Source of the DNA: Litsea cubeba
Taxonomy: Eukaryota; Streptophyta; Magnoliopsida; Laurales; Lauraceae
Assembly (NCBI GenBank): GCA_012931725.1
Contig: WHSA01001115.1
Span: 1,365,779-1,429,778 of the forward strand
DNA length: 64,000 nucleotides
Direction: 5' to 3'
Below, piece by piece: positions 47,216-59,808 of this stretch (its first letter is position 1; each line of letters opens with the position of its first letter). Below the pieces are notes generated by a model. It worked only from the letters and a program-made list of their open reading frames with translations, was not told the origin of the DNA and did no database searches. A program made the translations under genes and the position numbers.

Positions 47216-47228
47216 TGGTATCAGAGCA
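47216..47228 (+). promoter_or_regulatory. Copia-3 primer-binding site
   Basis: tggtatcagagca immediately after the LTR, complementary to initiator tRNA-Met. A 0.66-kb leader precedes gag and includes a near-perfect duplication of about 72 bp (the phrase 'cttctgttacctgttcattg' begins at 47730 and again at 47802). Confidence 0.9.
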
Positions 47229-47886
47229 GAGAAAACATTTTTTCTCTTCAGCCCAATCAATCAACTATCTGTGATTGCGCCTCGGTCATCTTCCAAGCCT
47301 TGGAAGCCTATCAGAGATCATCTGTGATCATCTTCTTCTGTCAGATTCTCTTTGATCTTCCCTGATCATTTCAGATCAGGCGTGGCCCACCTGTGATCAG
47401 ACGTGACCCATCTCAGCGATCTGCTACATCTTGGTCGTCTGGATATTCTCTGATTTATGAAGATTTTTGCCATATTTATTGGTCATCCGAGGTAGGTTTT
47501 CTACCTAGTTTTGTGAAGATTCAATTTTTGGGTTTGTTTTCATCTCAGTCGTTCAAAATCCTTGATCTGGATTTGATTTGTTTGCAACCACTTCCATTAG
47601 TTGCGTATTTTATCTGCTCAGCCATCCCCACTCCCTGATCTATCAAGAGATCATCATGTGGGGCCCAGGTCAGATTCTTCTACCTGACGACATGGACGAT
47701 TCCTGTTAGTTTTTGCTGCCTTGTGTTTTCTTCTGTTACCTGTTCATTGTGGATATCTGCTAAGGTTATTTGGCTGACTACTGTCATCAATTTTTCTTCT
47801 GTTACCTGTTCATTGTGGATCTCTGCTAAGGTTATTTGGCTGACTACTGTCATCAATTTGTTGCTCCCTCTACATCATTGTTACAA

Positions 47887-50800
47887 ATGGAGAAATCAGA
47901 GATCACCTTAATAAAGTTTAATGGAAAAAATTATCCCTCTTGGTCTTTTCAATTTGGACTTTATCTAGAGGGTAAAGAGTTATGGGGCCATATCTCTGGC
48001 ACTGACCCAAAACCAACAGAAGATGAGAAAAAAATTATGTCATGGAACACAAAAGATGCTAAGGTCAAAACTTGGATTCTCGGTTCCATGGAACCACAAT
48101 TCTTCATGAATTTGAGACCTTATAAAACTGCCAAAGAGATGTGGGACTATCTTAAAACAGTGTACCATCAGGGAAACTCTGCTCGTCAGTATCAGTTAGA
48201 ATTTGAAATTGCGAATTATGTGCAAGGGACGTCTTCCATTCAGGACTATTACTCTGGTTTTCAGACTTTGTGGACAGAATTAAATGACATCAAATATGCC
48301 AATATTTCTGCACAAGCTCTTCCTGAAGTGCAAGTAATTTTAGCATCTAGTCATCGGGATCAATTTCTTATGAAATTAAGGCCTCAGTATGAATCTGTCC
48401 GATCTAATCTCATGAGTAGGGTCCCTTCTCCTTCACTGGATGTCTGTCTCAATGAATTATTGCGAGAGGAACAGCGACAATTGACGCAATCTGGTATTCT
48501 CAACCAAGCTAGTTCGGGTGCTATAGATGTTGCCTATAGTGTACCCACTGCCTTTCAATCACCGAACTTGTCAGAAAATGTTGTTTATTCTTCCAAAGGA
48601 AAGCAATCGAACAGAGATCTGAGTAAAGTACAGTGCTTCAAGTGTCAAACTTTTGGCCATTTTGCAAATCAGTGCAAGCAGCGGATCTGCAATTATTGCA
48701 AGGCATCTGGACATTCGATCAATGAATGCCGCAAACGTCCTCAAAACAGAAATCCGAAAGCTTACCAGGCGATTACTGCTACTGGCACTATTGATTCTTC
48801 TTCCACATCTTCTTCGGCACCTGCTTCTGCTGCTCCTGTCTCCCCTGAAATGATCCAACAGATGATTTTCCAGGCTTTGTCCACTCTTGGTATATCTGGT
48901 AAAATTCAATCTCCATCTCAATGGTATTTTGATTCTGGTGCCTCCAATCATATGACATCATCCTCCAAAAATTTCTCCACACTTAAACCATATGATGGAC
49001 AGATTCAAGTCCATGCTGCTAATGGTACCACAATTCCAATTACTTCTGTTGGTGATATTACTCATTCTCTACCTTTACATGATGTTTTTTGTTCCGATAA
49101 TCTTTCCACCAATTTAATTTTTGTTGGTCAATTGGTTGATAATAACTGCAATGTTTCCTTTTCCTCCTCTGGTTGTGTGGTGCAGGATCAGGAGACGGGG
49201 AAGGTAATAGTGAAGGGGCCTAAGTGGGGGCGTTTGTTTCCTCTTCGGATAATAACACCAAATCCAGATATGTCTTTCTTTGCTTTATCGGTTGTCTCTA
49301 GGAATAATGTGCAGTTATGGCACAATAGATTAGGCCATCCCAATTCAGCTATTTTGTTATCCTTGTTACAATCTGGACATATTAATAAAATGAAATTTTT
49401 ATCATCTGATGTTGCTCTTGATTGCACCACTTGTAAGCTGGGAAAGAGTAAAATCTTGCCTTTTCCATTACACATTTCTTCTGCTACCAAAAGTTTTGAT
49501 TTAATACATAGTGATGTGTGGGGTGTTGCACCAATTATTTCTCATTCACAGTATAAGTATTTCGTAACCTTCATTGATGACTATAGCCGTTTTACATGGA
49601 TTTATTTTCTACATGCCAAGTCTGAAGTCTTTGATGTGTTTCAAAAATTTTTGAATTATGTTCAAAATCAATTTTCCACATGTATTAAGGTTCTTCGAAC
49701 CGACTCAGGGGGGGAATATGTGTCCAACCGATTTCAGGAATTTTTACAAAACAAAGGGATTATATCCCAGCGGACTTGTCCCTATACTCCCCAACAGAAT
49801 GGTGTTGCCGAACGGAAAAATCGTCATCTTCTAGACATGGTCAGGTGTCTATTATTAGAATCCTCCGTTCCACCTAAATTTTGGCCAGAAGCTTTAACCA
49901 CTGCTACTCATCTCATCAACCGCCTTCCTTCTCCAAAACTTCAAAACACATCTCCATATTTTCGTCTTTTCAAAACTGGCCCACAATACACAAATCTCCA
50001 TACTTTTGGTTGTGTTTGTTTTGTTCATCTTCCCATACATGAACGTTCCAAGTTATCAGCTCAATCTGTAAAATGTGCCTTCCTTGGTTATGCTTCCCAT
50101 CAAAAAGGTTTTGTTTGTTATGACCCCACCTCCAAGCGTTTTCGCATTTCTCGGAATGTTGTTTTTTTTGGAACATCAGTATTTTTTTCCGTCTTATTCT
50201 GATTCTTCTCCAGAAATCTCCTTCTCTAAAGTACCACCCTTTGATGATGAATGTCTTCCTTCACCTTTGAGATTTCATCCGGACAAGGTGTATATTCGTC
50301 GACAAGGAACAAACGCTAATACTTTGCCTCTTTTGCAAGAACCGGTACCCAATCCTGCTTCTGCATCAACTTCCCCTCAACTTACTGTTCGACGTTCTGC
50401 TCGTATATCTCGTCCACCAGATAGATACGGTTTCTCTCATTCTTCATACTTTGCTACTTTATCATCTGTATCCATTCCTACATCTTATTCACAAGCAGCA
50501 AAACATGAGTGCTGGAGACAGGCTATGGAAGAAGAACTGAGTGCACTACAGCAGAACCAAACCTGGGTTACTGTTCCTTGCCCCGCTTCGGTTAAACCTA
50601 TTGGGAGTAAATGGGTTTACTCTATCAAATTAAAGGCAGATGGTACTTTGGATCGATACAAGGCTAGGCTTGTGGCTCTTGGCAACCGACAGGAATATGG
50701 CATTGACTACGAAGAAACTTTTGCACCTGTTGCAAAGATGACCACTGTTCGCACTATCCTTGCCATCGCTGCATCTCAATCCTGGCCTCTTTTTCAATTT

Positions 50801-52009
50801 GATGTGAAAAACGCCTTTCTTCATGGCGATCTTAAAGAAGAAGTTTACATGCGATTGCCTCAAGGTTTCCCAAAACAATCGGCAGATCAGGTTGCTCTTC
50901 TGAAACGATCATTATATGGACTAAAACAAGCACCTCGGGCATGGTTCGATAAATTCAAAGATGCTTTACTCAAGCTCCAGTTTCAGCAGAGTCCTTATGA
51001 TCCATCTTTGTTTTTGCACCATACATCAAAAGGAGTCACCATCCTTCTCGTCTATGTAGACGATATCATCATCACTGGCACAGATACAGCCACGATTCAA
51101 GATCTTCAATTGTCTCTGCATCAATCTTTTCATCTGAAAGATTTGGGACCTCTGCAATATTTTTTGGGATTGGAAGTTCATCACTCTGAGAAGGGGTTGA
51201 TTTTACATCAACATAAGTATACTATGGATTTGATTGAATCTGCGGGATTGTCTAAATCCATGCCAGTGGATACTCCTCTAGAACTAAATGTTAAACTCCA
51301 TAGTGACAGTGGTGATCTCCTTTCTGATCCAACATATTATCGTCAACTTGTTGGTAGTCTTATATATTTGACTACTACACGGCCTGACATCAGTTATGCA
51401 GTCAACTTGTTGAGTCAGTTTATGACCAAGCCTCATCATCTTCATTTAGCAGCTGTTCGACGTATCATTCGTTATCTTCTTGGTACTTCTCACAGAGGCT
51501 TGTTTTTTCCTGTTGGCTCGCAGATGCATTTGTCTGCCTATTCTGATGCTGATTGGGCAGGTTGTCCTGATACTCGCCGGTCCACTACGGGCTGGTGCAT
51601 GTTCTTAGGGGATGCTCTTATTTCATGGAAAGTGAAGAAACAAGACAGAGTTTCAAAATCATCCACTGAGGCAGAATACCGAGCTATGTCTGCCGCCTGC
51701 TCCGAAATCATATGGCTTCGTGGTCTTCTTGAGGACCTTGGTTTCTCCCAGAAAACTCCCACACCATTACATGCGGATAATACAAGTGCCATAAGGATTA
51801 CTGAGAATCCAGTATTTCATGAGAGAACTAAACACATTGAAGTGGCTTGTCATTTTATAAGGGACGAATATCTACGCGATGTTATTTCTCTTCCATTCAT
51901 CTCTTCAAGCCTCCAGACTGCTGATATTTTTACCAAAGCACTTCCTCGACCGCGTCATCAATTCTTGGTTGACAAATTGATGCTTGTTGACTCATCGGCA
52001 TCAATTTGA
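47887..52009 (+). pseudogene. Copia-3 gag-pol polyprotein with one main frameshift
   Basis: Start ATG 47887 (MEKSEITLIKFNGKNY). Zinc knuckles CFKCQTFGHFANQC (from residue 250) and CNYCKASGHSINEC; protease DSGASNHM at residue 349; integrase WHNRLGHPN, HSDVWG (Asp 543) and TDSGGEY. An eight-T run near 50162-50169 shifts the frame just after RISRNVVFF. RT and RNase H are open from there to 52009: KNAFLHGD, YVDD at 51053-51064, SDADWAGC, EAEYRAMSAA, HADNTSAIRIT. The very end reads LVDSSASI then a stop; related copies read on into the polypurine tract. All catalytic residues are visible, so a functional parental copy probably exists elsewhere. Confidence 0.95.
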
Positions 52010-52016
52010 GGGGGAG

Positions 52017-52253
52017 TGTTAAAGTTGGACCACGATTTCAGGCCCATTAGGCCCAGTCTTGTATTTTAGTCAAAGATTATGTACATAGTTAATTGCTAAT
52101 CTTTAGGATCTTAATTGATTAGTTGCTGTAATTAGGGATCTGATTAGATAGTTGCTGTAATTAGGGAATTCATTCCCTATATATGTGTAATACAATCGTC
52201 CATCAAGGACCAAGTCATTCAGCACATTTGTATGCTCGTCTCTCAGCTTGACA
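52017..52253 (+). repeat. Copia-3 3' LTR
   Basis: 237 bp, preceded by tttgagggggag and followed by gctgg. About 99% identical to the 5' LTR by eye. Confidence 0.96.
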
Positions 52254-55200
52254 GCTGGTAAGATGTTGATGGACAAGAGGGAACATTTATTCTGGACCCC
52301 ATGTGCAGCACACTGCATAGATCTCATGTTGGAAGAGATTGGAAGAAAGACAACAGTGGCTTCATTGATCAAGGCATGTAGAGGAATTACAAGATTTATA
52401 TATGATCATTCATGGGTGTTAAACTTGATGAAAACATACACAAATAACCATGCCTTGTTGCGTCCAGGATTAACTAGGTTTGCAACCCATTTTCTGGCTA
52501 TGGAAAGCATTGTAAGGTTTAGAACAGAGCTGATTCAGATGTTTGCATCGGAAGAATGGCTTCGTTCGAAATGGGGCAATGCAACTCATGGTCCGGAGTT
52601 TGAAGTCCCAAACCTGATGAGGGACAATAAATTTTGGAAGAAAGTAAAGAAAGTATTAAAGGTTTTGAGCCTTTAGTTAAAGTGTTGCGTCTTGTAGATG
52701 GTGATGACAAGCCGACAATGGGCTTTATATATGAAGCAATGGATCGGGCAAAGCGAGCCATAATGGAAAATGTTAGATATCACCAGAAATATATAGACAT
52801 TATTGATGCCCGTTGGAACGATCAGTTGCACCATCCATTGCATGCTGCAGGTAATTAATATATATCTTTGATAGTTGATACTCTTTTGTTTTCCTCAGTC
52901 TAATGTATTTATTACATTGTTTGCTCACTGTACATTCTACATATTTTTAATGTAGGTTATTTTTTGAATCCCGAATTCTATTACCAAAATGCCGAACTAC
53001 ACACCGAAGCAATAGATACGGAATTGCGGGTAGGATTACGGGAGGTATTGAAGAGATTGTTAAGCGCAGATGATCAAGTTGATGCCATACAAGAGGTGAG
53101 TGGGTGGTTATTGGTTGGTGGTTACTTAAGACTTAAGAGAATTTAATTATGCTGCCAACTGCCAATTGCCATACATGCTGTATGCCTGTATGGGTTTACT
53201 GACTTATTTTCAATTTTCACATTGTAGATATCTATGTATACACAAAGGAGAGGAACCTTTGCTGACCCTCTTGTGATACGATCGATTGGAAGGATGCCAC
53301 CTGGTATGACTATGAACAAAAGACCACACCCAATAGTCTTGTTCTATTTATCTTAATTGATTAGAATGATTTGAGGGTTACGAATATCTAACTTTTTATT
53401 TAATTTTTGCATTTCAGCTGATTGGTGGATGAATTATGGAGAGAGTGCTCCACATCTAAGGAGAGCGGCTGTTCGCATCCTTAGTCAAACTACAACATCT
53501 TCCAACTGTGAAAGAAATTGGAGCACTTTCTCTTTGATCCACACGAAGGCCAGGAATCGGCTTACCATGCAAAAACTCAACAAGCTTGTATACTGTCATT
53601 ACAATTTGAAGTTGAGAAACAGAAATAGGGAGAGAAAAGCAAGGGATGATCCTGCTTATTGTCCTATTAATTTGGATAACATATTCAGAGATGACGATCC
53701 CTTACTCCCATGGCTAGCCGAGATAGAGGATCCACTGCTAGATTCAGATCCGGGGTTTCAAGGAACGATTCAAGAATTGATAGATGAGGATATGGGTGAG
53801 GCACCTGCAGAAGGCCAACCACCTCAAGGAGAAGGTACTAGTACCAGGTCTAGGAGTGGAAAAGAACCTGCTCATATTGGATCTTCTGAGAAAGCTAGTT
53901 CCACCACTGTCTCTTCGAGTAGCCATGGTGGAGGAGATGTAGGAGGAGACAGTGGGACAGGTGGAACTAGTGAATACTACCAACATGATGAAGATGATGT
54001 CGTTCCTGTAGAGGAAGTACAGGAGTTACCATCTGGAAGATTTGATCCAAGCCGTGGTTATCAACGGCGCCGAAGAGACTCACTACCTGGGGTTGGAGAT
54101 GGTAATGGGCAAGGAAATATGGGTGGAGATGTTGGAAGACAACAAGTGGCATCATGGATTGATTCGTGGAACCCTAGTTACAGTGGACAAGGATCCTCAC
54201 ATTATTTTCCACATGGTCAAGTACAAGAACAAGAACAGTCTTCAACTTCAGGGTCCTACTCATATGGTGACTATGGTGAAACACAACATGGTAGATATCC
54301 ACCTCCACCTCCTCCAATTTCCTATGATGATCCGACTGCCTTCTTTGGATTTGTGGATGCCAATGCTCATCATTATCAAATTCAATATGGTGCCAATAGA
54401 AATGAAAACACTGATGAGGATGAGGATAACCATGGCGCCTTGAATCTTGGTAGACATTCCTTTTGGTGGTGATTAAGGTATTCCTAATCCTATTTCCTTC
54501 ACTAACTCTCTACTCTTATCATTTGACTCATTTCTAAATTGGTGTTGAATGTTGATTGTTGATTCAGATGATAGTTCATTCACTTGATTGAATTTGAACC
54601 TTGAATGTTGAAGTATTTATATTTGATTGTTCAATGTTCAATTGTTTAATAATGAGTAATGAGTAATGACTAATGACCTAAAGTCTTATGCCTTTATTTC
54701 ATGTTCTATTTTTTTATGAGTTTTCCATTACTTTCTAAATTACTATCACTAAGAAACATGAATACATGTGAAAAAACTAATCATTACTATTATTTTCTAT
54801 TTATACAGCGATACAGGACTTCATATATTGAGGGCACCGATACGCCCCCTTTTCTTACTTACTTTTGCAAAAGAACCACATATTCTTTCATTTTACAATT
54901 TTCTGGATTTTCTGGAATTTTTTCAGATTTTTTGGGCGATTTTTTCAAATCGCACCGCTACGCCGATACGTATCCCCGATACGCTACGTATCGCCCGCTT
55001 CGTATCGGTTTGGCGGCGGGCCGATACGCCCGCCGATACCGATATTTTCATCCTTGGACGTAACAATACCAGGTCTGCCGGTCATTCGGCTTGCCCAATT
55101 CTTAACATACAATCATAAATGATGGTTCTAATAGATGTTTGCTCGCCTGAGCCATCTCCGATATCGCTGTGTCCTTCACCAATCTTGCTTTGGTGGTAAT

Positions 55201-55492
55201 GAATAGCGGAAATCTGCTCTTGGACCTGCGCATATGCCTTCATAAAGCTCTCAAACATTTGTCAGGCGTACTCCGGCATCTCCATAGTTCTACCGTTTAT
55301 CCGAACATTGCTGTTCTCATTCTCTTTTCCAGAAGCGTTATACATTGTCTTAGTTCTTCTGCAGAAGGAAAATTGTGAGCCAAAGATTGATAACAACATA
55401 TCATACTTTATTTCTACCGTTGACACCCCAACGTCCTCACCACGTGACCTATGGGTTACTAATTCTTTTAAAAAGATTGCCCAAAATCTTAT

Positions 55493-55504
55493 GCTCTGAT
55501 ACCA
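55493..55504 (-). promoter_or_regulatory. Gypsy primer-binding site
   Basis: The minus strand reads tggtatcagagc three bases after the LTR end, complementary to initiator tRNA-Met. It fixes the minus orientation of the element and identifies 55508-58060 as its 5' LTR. Confidence 0.9.
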
Positions 55505-55507
55505 CTT

Positions 55508-57831
55508 TGTCACGACCCAAATTCCGGGGTCATGTCGGATATCCGGATCGTGATAATTTGGCAATAATTACCATACATTCATAAAATAATTCTCATAAGC
55601 ATTTGGGATAATAATTTCAATTAATTAATGAGTTATAAATACTCATACTTTAATATGTTCTGTCTGCATCAATAATGTATTAAAACCTTAAATAAATTTC
55701 CTAAGCAAGGGCTATCCCTTTATCCACTAAATTATCTTTTCTCGTTCTCTCTTGTCAGCCACGCGTGTTGAAATCTACGTGCTGAATATCGTTCTGCTCA
55801 GTCCCACCCGCAGCATGATTACCTGAAGGGGGTAACACAACATCAGTACTACTGGTGAATGAATATTCCTAATTACACAAATCACATAAAACATCACATA
55901 ATTCAGCAGATATAAATCAATAATCAAATATTATTAAGATTCTTTCACATACAAATCCGTGCCCATGCACATCACCACGCCTCAAAGGCCTTATCGTAAC
56001 GACCCAAACCAATGCCTGGTGCAATATTGTCCTCTTTGGCTCATGGGCTACTTGACCAGAGGACCTGGCCCAAGCGCATCCAATCTTGCCTCAAGCTTAT
56101 CGTATACATGCATACCGGTCACCATGACCCTGTCTCATCAGACACGTCCACCAAGGACCAGCCATCAAAGTGGCCCATCACGTCCATTAAGGACCCGCCA
56201 TCAAAATGGCCCATCACGTCCATTAAGGACCCGCCGCTATAACGGCCTCCATGGCCCGAAGCCATCTATCATCCGGACACAAGTCCAACATATGAAACCA
56301 AAATGCATCATATCTCATAATCGTATAGTAATTATAATCCATTATTAATAATTTACACAACATTAGTGTGGACCCAATCCACACACACTTCACTGGTTGT
56401 TGCCCCACTTCTTATCAAAATTGGCATAGAGTGATATAGTGGGTCCACGCTATATGTAATACAACCTTACCCATAATTATCAATTACAGTCTATTTAGTT
56501 AATCAAAATTAACTAAACATTAATCACAAAAGTTAATTTCACTTAAGCAAGGAATTAAATTATTATTTCTACACATATGCCAAGTCTATTTTCATAAATA
56601 GACTTTCATTCACAACTTTATCCATCTGTACAGAACACATACATGAATAAATCTTACCTGAACCTCATGATCAAATCCAGTGGGTCCCACTAGGTCTAAT
56701 ATATGATCATGTCTTGATATCTTTGGTCAACCCTTACTAACTTTCATATCATCAGATCTGATGCTTCATCAGATATCTTCCTATAGTCCACAGTATCAAA
56801 CATATTCAACTGACATACAACAAGACCTCACGTCTGGAATTTTTGGGTCTGATGGATGGTGGGGCATATGGGGTCCACTCCACATGGGACCACCACCATG
56901 CAGGTCGCCCCTGAGTCCACTTCAATATATGAGGTGTTGATCAATGATCAGGTGGGCCCACTGGTCCCACTACTCATGTCGACCAAAACTATGCATTGAC
57001 GCCTGAGATTTTGATGGCTAACAGATTTATCATGGATGGGGCCCACTGTACAAGATGTCCATCTACACAATGATCGACTATATGTTCTCTTTAGGATGTA
57101 TGGTCTTGATTCCAGATCAGACCATATAGTGGGTCCCACAACTACAAACCATTAGTACAGTGAATTCTGCAATTTTCACGCCTGAAATCTGTTGAATACA
57201 TTGATCAGTGGGTCCCACTGATTCAAATGTCAGATGTTCAACTACATCATGGTCGACCAAGGGTCTTCTAATAGATGAGTGGACCTGATTTCAGATCATG
57301 TAATCCCAGTGGTTCCACAACCTCTGTCGACCAAAGCACTGTTTTTCTCCTTCAACACGCCTCTGAATTTTGTAGGGCCTGGATGAAGGCCCAATTGAGG
57401 CCCAATCTGCGTGGGTCCAGTACTGTCATGGTCGCCCATGGGTCCCCTTCAGGATCCATGGACCATATCTCTGATCTAGTGGGCCAAGTGGTCCCACAAC
57501 CCCCAAACGTCCATCCTTTCATACATGCCCTGTTTCTGGATTTCTTTCATCCAGCCAATAATTCAAGCAATCAGAAAGGATGAATGGACTGACAATTACT
57601 ATATCTCTGGAATGAATCCATCCATAGTGCTTTCATGATGTTCAGGCCTCCAAAATAGGATTCCCTGCAATTCGATATTTTCCAATAATGTCTCTATGCA
57701 CAGCAACAATACAGACCCATCACGAACCTAGTATTATCAATCATCTAATACATTATTTATGGGTACTAGGAAGACTCACTCACCTTTGATACGCGCTGAC
57801 TTCTTCCTCTTCTTCCCTTGGATTCCAACGA

Positions 57832-57863
<32 letters not shown>

Positions 57864-58060
57864 AGATTTTCTCTCAAGGGAAAGGATTGAATATCATCCT
57901 CCAAAAGGGGTCGTTGGTTGTTAATATAGGCAACAGAGAGGTAGAGTCCTAATTTCTTTGTAACTGGACATAGAGTCCTGTCCAATCTCCTCTCATCAGA
58001 GTTGTTAAACAACTCCTCTTTAAATCAATAATAATACACGTGAGGACCCAGGATATTACA
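55508..58060 (-). repeat. Gypsy LTR, right copy (5' LTR of the element)
   Basis: 2,553 bp, tgtcacgacc...gatattaca on the plus strand. Contains three starts of the 36-bp repeat (56142-56235), a CT tract (57837-57862), a minus-strand TATA-like tatattaa near 57921 and a donor-like AGGTGAGT (complement of 57778-57785). Confidence 0.95.
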
Positions 58061-59808
58061 GGTTGTGACACACATCAATGGGCCTGATCAAAGATCAGAA
58101 CCCCACATCTGGTGAGGGACCCCTGGTCGACCATAGTGTAGATGGATATCTGATGTTTGAATCAATGGGAACCACTGATCAATAAATTCAAAAACAGTCA
58201 GACGTTGAAAACAGCAAATGCCGTTTTGGGTTTGTGGACCCCAGTAAATGATCAAATGGTGAATCAGATCCATTGGCAGTGTGCACCAGTCTTGGGCGAC
58301 CATGGCCTAGATGACTGATCTTGGACTAGTCGAGTGGGACCCACTAGATTGTACATCAAGAAATTACAGGCATGAAACATTTATGTTTATGGGTTCTGTG
58401 TATGTAACTGTGGCCTGGGTGGAATATATGAAGGAGGATGACTCTGGACTTTATATGTGGTTGAAATCTATTCTTTTTATTTAGATTAATCAAGGCCTTA
58501 TGTGAATTATAATTAATTATGGGGACTGTTGTAATGAAGTTCAAGGTGATGCTGTGTAATAATCAACTTGTGATAAAGAGTGGGCCACCCCTACAGCTAT
58601 TAATAAATGTTATGATCAGAAGCAAAGCAATAATCTGATAAGGACTTGTATGGGGCTGGGTCCACACTACTATTTGTGCATGTTATGAATAATGAATTCT
58701 AATTGCTATGTGATTATGAGATATTGTGCACTGGTCCCAGATTTTGGGATGGTTCCAGTCGTAGGATTTTGGACTTGTGTCCGGATGACAGATGGCTTCA
58801 GGCCATGGTGGTCGTTATAGCGGCGGGTCCTTAATGGACGTGATGGGCCACTTTGATGGCTGGTCCTTAGTGGACGTGTCTGATGAGACAGGGTCATGGT
58901 GACCAGTATACATGTATACGATAAGGCCTTTGAGGCGTGGTGATGTGCATGGGCACGGATTTGTGTGTGAAAGAATCTAAATAATATTTGATTATTGATT
59001 TAAACCTGTTAAATTATGTGATGTTATATTTTATGTGATTTGTGTAATTAGGAATATTCATTCACCAGTAGTACTGATGTTGTGTTACCCCCTTCAGGTA
59101 ATCATGCTGCAGGCGGGACAGAGCGGAACGATGATCAGCACGTAAATTTCAATATGCGTGGCTGACAAGAGAGAACGACAAAGGATAATTAGTGGATAAG
59201 GGGATTAGCCCTTGATTAGGAAAATTATTTAATGTTTTAGTGCATTATTGATGCAGACGGAACATATTAAAGTTTGAGTATTTATAACTCTTTGATTAAA
59301 TGAAATTATTATTTGATTTAAATGCCAAATGCTTATGTGAATTACTTGATGAATATATGGTAAATATTACCAAGTTATTACGATCCAGAGATCTGACAGG
59401 GCCCCAGAATTTGGGTCGTGACAACGTGGATGTTAATTGTCACTTCATCAGGGAGAAAGTTGAAAAGAAGGATGTGCTTTCAACATCTACAAGTACAATT
59501 GATCACCTGGCAGATTATAATGCAAAAGCTAGTAGCAGGTAACAAGTTAAATGATGTTTTTTCCCAAGCTGGGCATAGTGAATATATACACCAGCTTGAG
59601 CGGGGTTTTTAGTTAAGAATAGGACTTAATTCGTAAAATTAACAAGTCCGAGACTTTAATGTAATTTAAGGAAACACATGGATTTTTTGTAATGTAGAAG
59701 ATATGATAAAATTATATACAGCTATGGTTATAGTTAGGGCAATCAAGCTATATGATTAATCCTTAGAAATACTCCTTGCTTCTTTATTTCCAGTGTTTTC
59801 TCTATCAA

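Larger units (their letters stand above)
46979..52253 (+). mobile_element. Copia-3: young Ty1/copia element inside the hAT transposase
   Basis: 5,275 bp. LTRs at 46979-47215 and 52017-52253 (237 bp each) differ at about two positions (ttaag/ttagg near 47011, ttctg/ttatg near 47040). Duplication gctgg (46974-46978 and 52254-52258). The PBS tggtatcagagcagag follows the 5' LTR; tttgagggggag (52005-52016) is the polypurine tract. Domain order is gag, protease, integrase, RT, RNase H. It is the innermost and probably latest insertion of the nest. Confidence 0.97.
45911..54472 (+). pseudogene. hAT transposase (BED finger, DUF659, dimerisation domain), split by Copia-3
   Basis: Start ATG 45911. The BED zinc finger is CKFCGKVIHGGITRFKQHL; a one-base shift near 46618 is followed by the DUF659 core (VTIMCDGWTSGTQTQLINFL, VQIVTDNGANFKAAG). 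At 46978 Copia-3 interrupts with duplication gctgg. The core resumes at 52259 (WTPCAAHCIDLMLEEIG, TRFATHFLAMESI), with another shift near 52650. Consistent introns follow: exon ends 52850, next exon 52956-53095, next 53228-53303, last from 53418. The final exon carries the hAT dimerisation domain (LRRAAVRILSQTTTSSNCER, NWSTFSLIHTKARNRLTMQK) and a long Gly/Ser/Gln-rich tail ending at 54472. Transposase would cut at the TIRs. This copy is disabled but was recently near intact. Confidence 0.92.
44021..55056 (+). mobile_element. hAT transposon with multi-exon transposase, interrupted by Copia-3
   Basis: Terminal repeats CATGGATGAAAATATCGG (left) and CAAGGATGAAAATATCGG (right, reverse complement), one mismatch in 18. 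A perfect 8-bp duplication gacgtaac flanks it (44013-44020 and 55057-55064). Both ends carry clusters of 'tatcggccgata' type motifs. It has a leader, a 154-bp minisatellite, then a transposase from 45911 to 54472. Subtracting Copia-3 (46979-52253) leaves about 5.75 kb, a normal size for an autonomous hAT. It sits in the gypsy 40841-58060. Confidence 0.95.
40841..58060 (-). mobile_element. Ty3/gypsy element, minus orientation, large internal deletion, hosting a hAT
   Basis: LTRs at 40841-43408 (2,568 bp) and 55508-58060 (2,553 bp) are nearly identical. Duplication ggttg (40836-40840 and 58061-58065). A PBS complementary to initiator tRNA-Met (plus-strand gctctgatacca, 55493-55504) adjoins the right-hand (5') LTR. 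A polypurine tract (plus-strand tacttccctccttgg, 43409-43423) adjoins the 3' LTR. Without the hAT (44021-55056) and its duplication the internal region is only about 1.05 kb: leader and a little gag, a protease fragment and the start of RT. Most gag, RT, RNase H and integrase is gone. Near-identical LTRs mean a recent insertion, so it probably moved as a non-autonomous copy. Confidence 0.93.
39848..59423 (+). mobile_element. Solo gypsy LTR (about 2.35 kb) split by a complete gypsy element
   Basis: Starts tgtaatatcctgag and ends ggtcgtgaca, flanked by acgtg (39843-39847 and 59424-59428). Its own sequence is 39848-40840 plus 58066-59423; between them lies the minus-strand gypsy 40841-58060 with duplication ggttg. 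A TATA box (ctatatatag, 40079-40088) and a donor-like AGGTGAGT (40214-40221) are visible. It contains two units of the 36-bp repeat (58826-58876). It belongs to the same family as the LTRs inserted in it. Confidence 0.92.
39109..59808 (+). mobile_element. Outermost Copia relic of the five-layer nest
   Basis: A plus-strand Copia 3' end is split by later insertions. 39109-39178 reads DHLAAVHKNLKYLKGSS. 39524-39847 reads AEAYTDSDWAGSKTDKRSTT ... HSDSTLAIKLTRNLAYHKKT. After the solo-LTR complex it resumes at 59429 with DVNCHFIREKVEKKD and DHLADYNAKASS, followed by YIHQLERGF and a purine tract 'gagcgggg' near 59600. A degraded 3' LTR of about 200 bp may run from about 59608 to 59808 (...tctctatca). 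RNase H is recognisable but broken. Duplication acgtg marks where the solo LTR entered. Confidence 0.85.
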
